Assembly: GCA_036377075.1 (NCBI GenBank)
Contig: DASUZB010000067.1
Span: 1-14,143 of the forward strand
Origin: DASUZB01 sp036377075
GTDB taxonomy: Bacteria; Actinomycetota; CALGFH01
DNA length: 14,143 nt
Direction: 5' to 3'
Part shown: positions 13,029 through 14,143 of the stretch, one piece after another
How the letters are laid out: each line of letters opens with the position of its first letter
How positions within the stretch are numbered: the first letter of the stretch is position 1
Program-made: the position numbers and the translations under genes
Notes under the pieces: model-generated
What the model saw: only the letters and a program-made list of their open reading frames with translations
What the model was told of the DNA's origin: nothing
Databases searched by the model: none

Positions 13029-13269
13029 TCTGGTTGGCCGGGCGCCAATGCTCACGGCTTGCTCACCAGCTTCCGCATGATCAGAACTCCATGGTCTCCG
13101 GTCGTCTGGGGACCGTGCTTGCTAGGGGCCGTGCCTGTCCCGGGTGCCAGCGCTCGCGTGGCCGCGGCGGCCGTGGCCGGTCGCTAGTGCTTGGACGCCA
13201 CTGCCGCCCGGAAGTCATCGGTGCCCGGTCAACTGGCCAGTTGCGCATCAGGTACCGGGGTGTCTCCTC

Positions 13270-13626
13270 GCCGCTGTCGATCGCGGCGATGCCGCCAGTA
13301 TCGCTGGTTGGTTCGAGTTGGGCCATGGACCCCTCGGACAGGTAGCGGCGCTTGCCTGGTTGCCACTCGTCGTGCATGTCGGCCAGGATCGCGCCGACGA
13401 GCCGTATGACGGCCACGTTGGGGAAGATGCCTACCACCCGGGCCGGGCGTTTGATGTCCTTGCTCACTCGCTCGAGCGGGTTGGTGCTCCAGATCTTTGG
13501 CCAGTGCGGTCGGGGGAACGCGTGAACGCCAACACGTCCGCCTTGGCCGCGTCCATGAGCGTGCCGATTTTCGGGAAGCGGCCACCGAGCTGGTCGCGCA
13601 CCTTGGCGTTGGCGGTGACGAAGGTA
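13270..13626 (-). pseudogene. 3' remnant of an IS256-family transposase
   Basis: The minus strand encodes VRDQLGGRFPKIGTLMDAAK and ADVLAFT, then in another frame FPRPHWPKIWSTNPLERVSK, DIKRPARVVGIFPNVAVIRL and DEWQPGKRRYLSEGSMA. This is the conserved C-terminal region of IS256-type (mutator) DDE transposases. It covers about 115 of the usual ~400 residues, so the catalytic Asp residues are mostly missing. A frameshift lies near 13515-13524, within the run CGGGGGAACG. After SEGSMA the match fades; the frame stays open to 13081 with no recognisable content. I found no terminal inverted repeats in 13029-13269 or after 13626. The element is dead, and marks past insertion beside the tRNA. Confidence 0.8.
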
Positions 13627-13704
13627 TGAGTGGGTGTCGGAGATCAGCTCGTCCTGGGTTGGAGGTCGAACGTTAGGCCCTGGAAGTACAGAGAGGAGAG
13701 CACG

Positions 13705-14049
13705 ATGAGCAACGAACAGGCGGCACCTGAGACGAAAGGTGTTACGGTCGAGTTACTTGCGACGGTTGACCTTGGCCCTGAGATCGAGGGCATGGCAGGG
13801 CGCCAACTTCGAATGCGTATGGTGACCATCGAGCCTGGAGGCGTCTTCGGCCCGATTCACGACCATAAAGACAGGCCAGGCATCGTCTACGTACTGCAAG
13901 GAACGATCACTGACCATCGAAATGGAGCCGCTACGGACTATGGGCCGGGAGTGGGCTGGCCCGAGGATAGGAACACCACACACTGGCTTGAGAACAGAGG
14001 AGCGATTCCGGCGGTGGAGATCTCGGTCGACATAGTCAGGCAAGAATAA
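13705..14049 (+). CDS. Small cupin-domain protein
   Basis: A 114-residue single-domain cupin. The first motif is TIEPGGVFGPIHDHKDRPGI-VYVLQG with metal-type His52 and His54; the second is YGPGVGWPEDRNTTHWLENR with His93 and Asn97. The Glu that usually follows the two histidines of motif 1 is not evident (the stretch reads KDRPGIVYVLQG). Cupins of this size include isomerases, dioxygenases and sugar- or metal-binding proteins, so no reaction can be assigned. ATG 13705 follows GAGAGGAGAG at spacing 4; the frame is open upstream, but only this start has a ribosome site. GC content is visibly lower than in the rest of the window, and the gene contains a TTA leucine codon (13753-13755), both signs of acquired DNA. 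No signal peptide. Confidence 0.85.
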   Translation: MSNEQAAPETKGVTVELLATVDLGPEIEGMAGRQLRMRMVTIEPGGVFGPIHDHKDRPGIVYVLQGTITDHRNGAATDYGPGVGWPEDRNTTHWLENRGAIPAVEISVDIVRQE

Positions 14050-14087
14050 GCTCAGGCCCGACAGTTACCAGGCTCTACATCCTGAGC
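14050..14087 (+). terminator. Possible hairpin after the cupin gene
   Basis: GCTCAGG (14050-14056) and CCTGAGC (14081-14087) are perfect complements across a 24-base loop, beginning right after the cupin stop. The long loop and the weak tail (CTTCGTCC) make it a modest terminator candidate. Confidence 0.3.
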
Positions 14088-14143
14088 CTTCGTCCAGGAG
14101 GGTCCGCGCGCCCCGGCGATGCCCTCAGTCGTCGGCCGAAAGG

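Noticed and set aside
14125..14143. 3' end of a minus-strand gene at the right edge
   Set aside because: A stop (TCA at 14125-14127) preceded by LSADD is possible, but six codons cannot support a gene.
1..14143. CRISPR array, toxin-antitoxin pair, phage or defence system
   Set aside because: No regularly spaced repeats, no nuclease, integrase or phage structural genes; the only mobile-element trace is the transposase remnant near 13270-13626.

Overview
The window is very GC-rich chromosomal DNA, by eye about 70% G+C, except for the last ~800 bases. It most likely comes from an actinomycetote. The evidence is a UPF0182 membrane protein next to a PDZ/Lon-like (S16) protease and a DUF2342 zincin-type protein; in Mycobacterium these three families are also neighbours (Rv3193c-Rv3194c-Rv3195). 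An initiator tRNA with actinobacterial-style arms and TANNNT -10 boxes point the same way. The free-standing mreB suggests a lineage outside the best-known actinomycete orders, but I cannot name it.

Layout. (1) 1-857: the 5' end of a selenium-binding protein / methanethiol oxidase gene (minus), divergent from a TetR regulator gene (plus). The two copies of one operator, TCGGTC-N4-GACCGA, each lie just downstream of one of the two promoters. (2) 858-2735: a decayed zone with a frameshifted lipoprotein remnant, an intact signal-less periplasmic-binding-protein-like gene (minus), a short GntR/UTRA-like remnant, and a gene-poor stretch with DnaA-box-like nonamers. (3) 2849-12860: an envelope and proteolysis block. 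It holds a YgjP-type metalloprotease, a membrane Ser-Lys NfeD protease, a DUF2342 protein with a broken zinc motif (minus), an atypical SDR protein with a broken catalytic motif, MreB, the PDZ/Lon-like protease, an antisense 26-residue membrane peptide, and UPF0182. (4) 12871-13028: initiator tRNA-Met with its own promoter and terminator hairpin. (5) 13029-14143: an IS256-type transposase remnant and a small cupin gene of clearly lower GC, which look like acquired DNA beside the tRNA.

How the genes may work together. The TetR protein probably represses itself and the methanethiol oxidase homologue. In the envelope block nearly every gene has its own TAGNNT hexamer just upstream, and two starts look leaderless, so the block seems to be separately transcribed genes kept together rather than one operon. 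Four protease-family proteins around MreB and a large membrane protein suggest envelope quality control or growth; that is inference. The most notable items are the twin operators, the structured mreB leader with a coupled mini-ORF, a perfect 10-bp inverted repeat between mreB and the PDZ protease, two apparent pseudoenzymes and the antisense membrane peptide.
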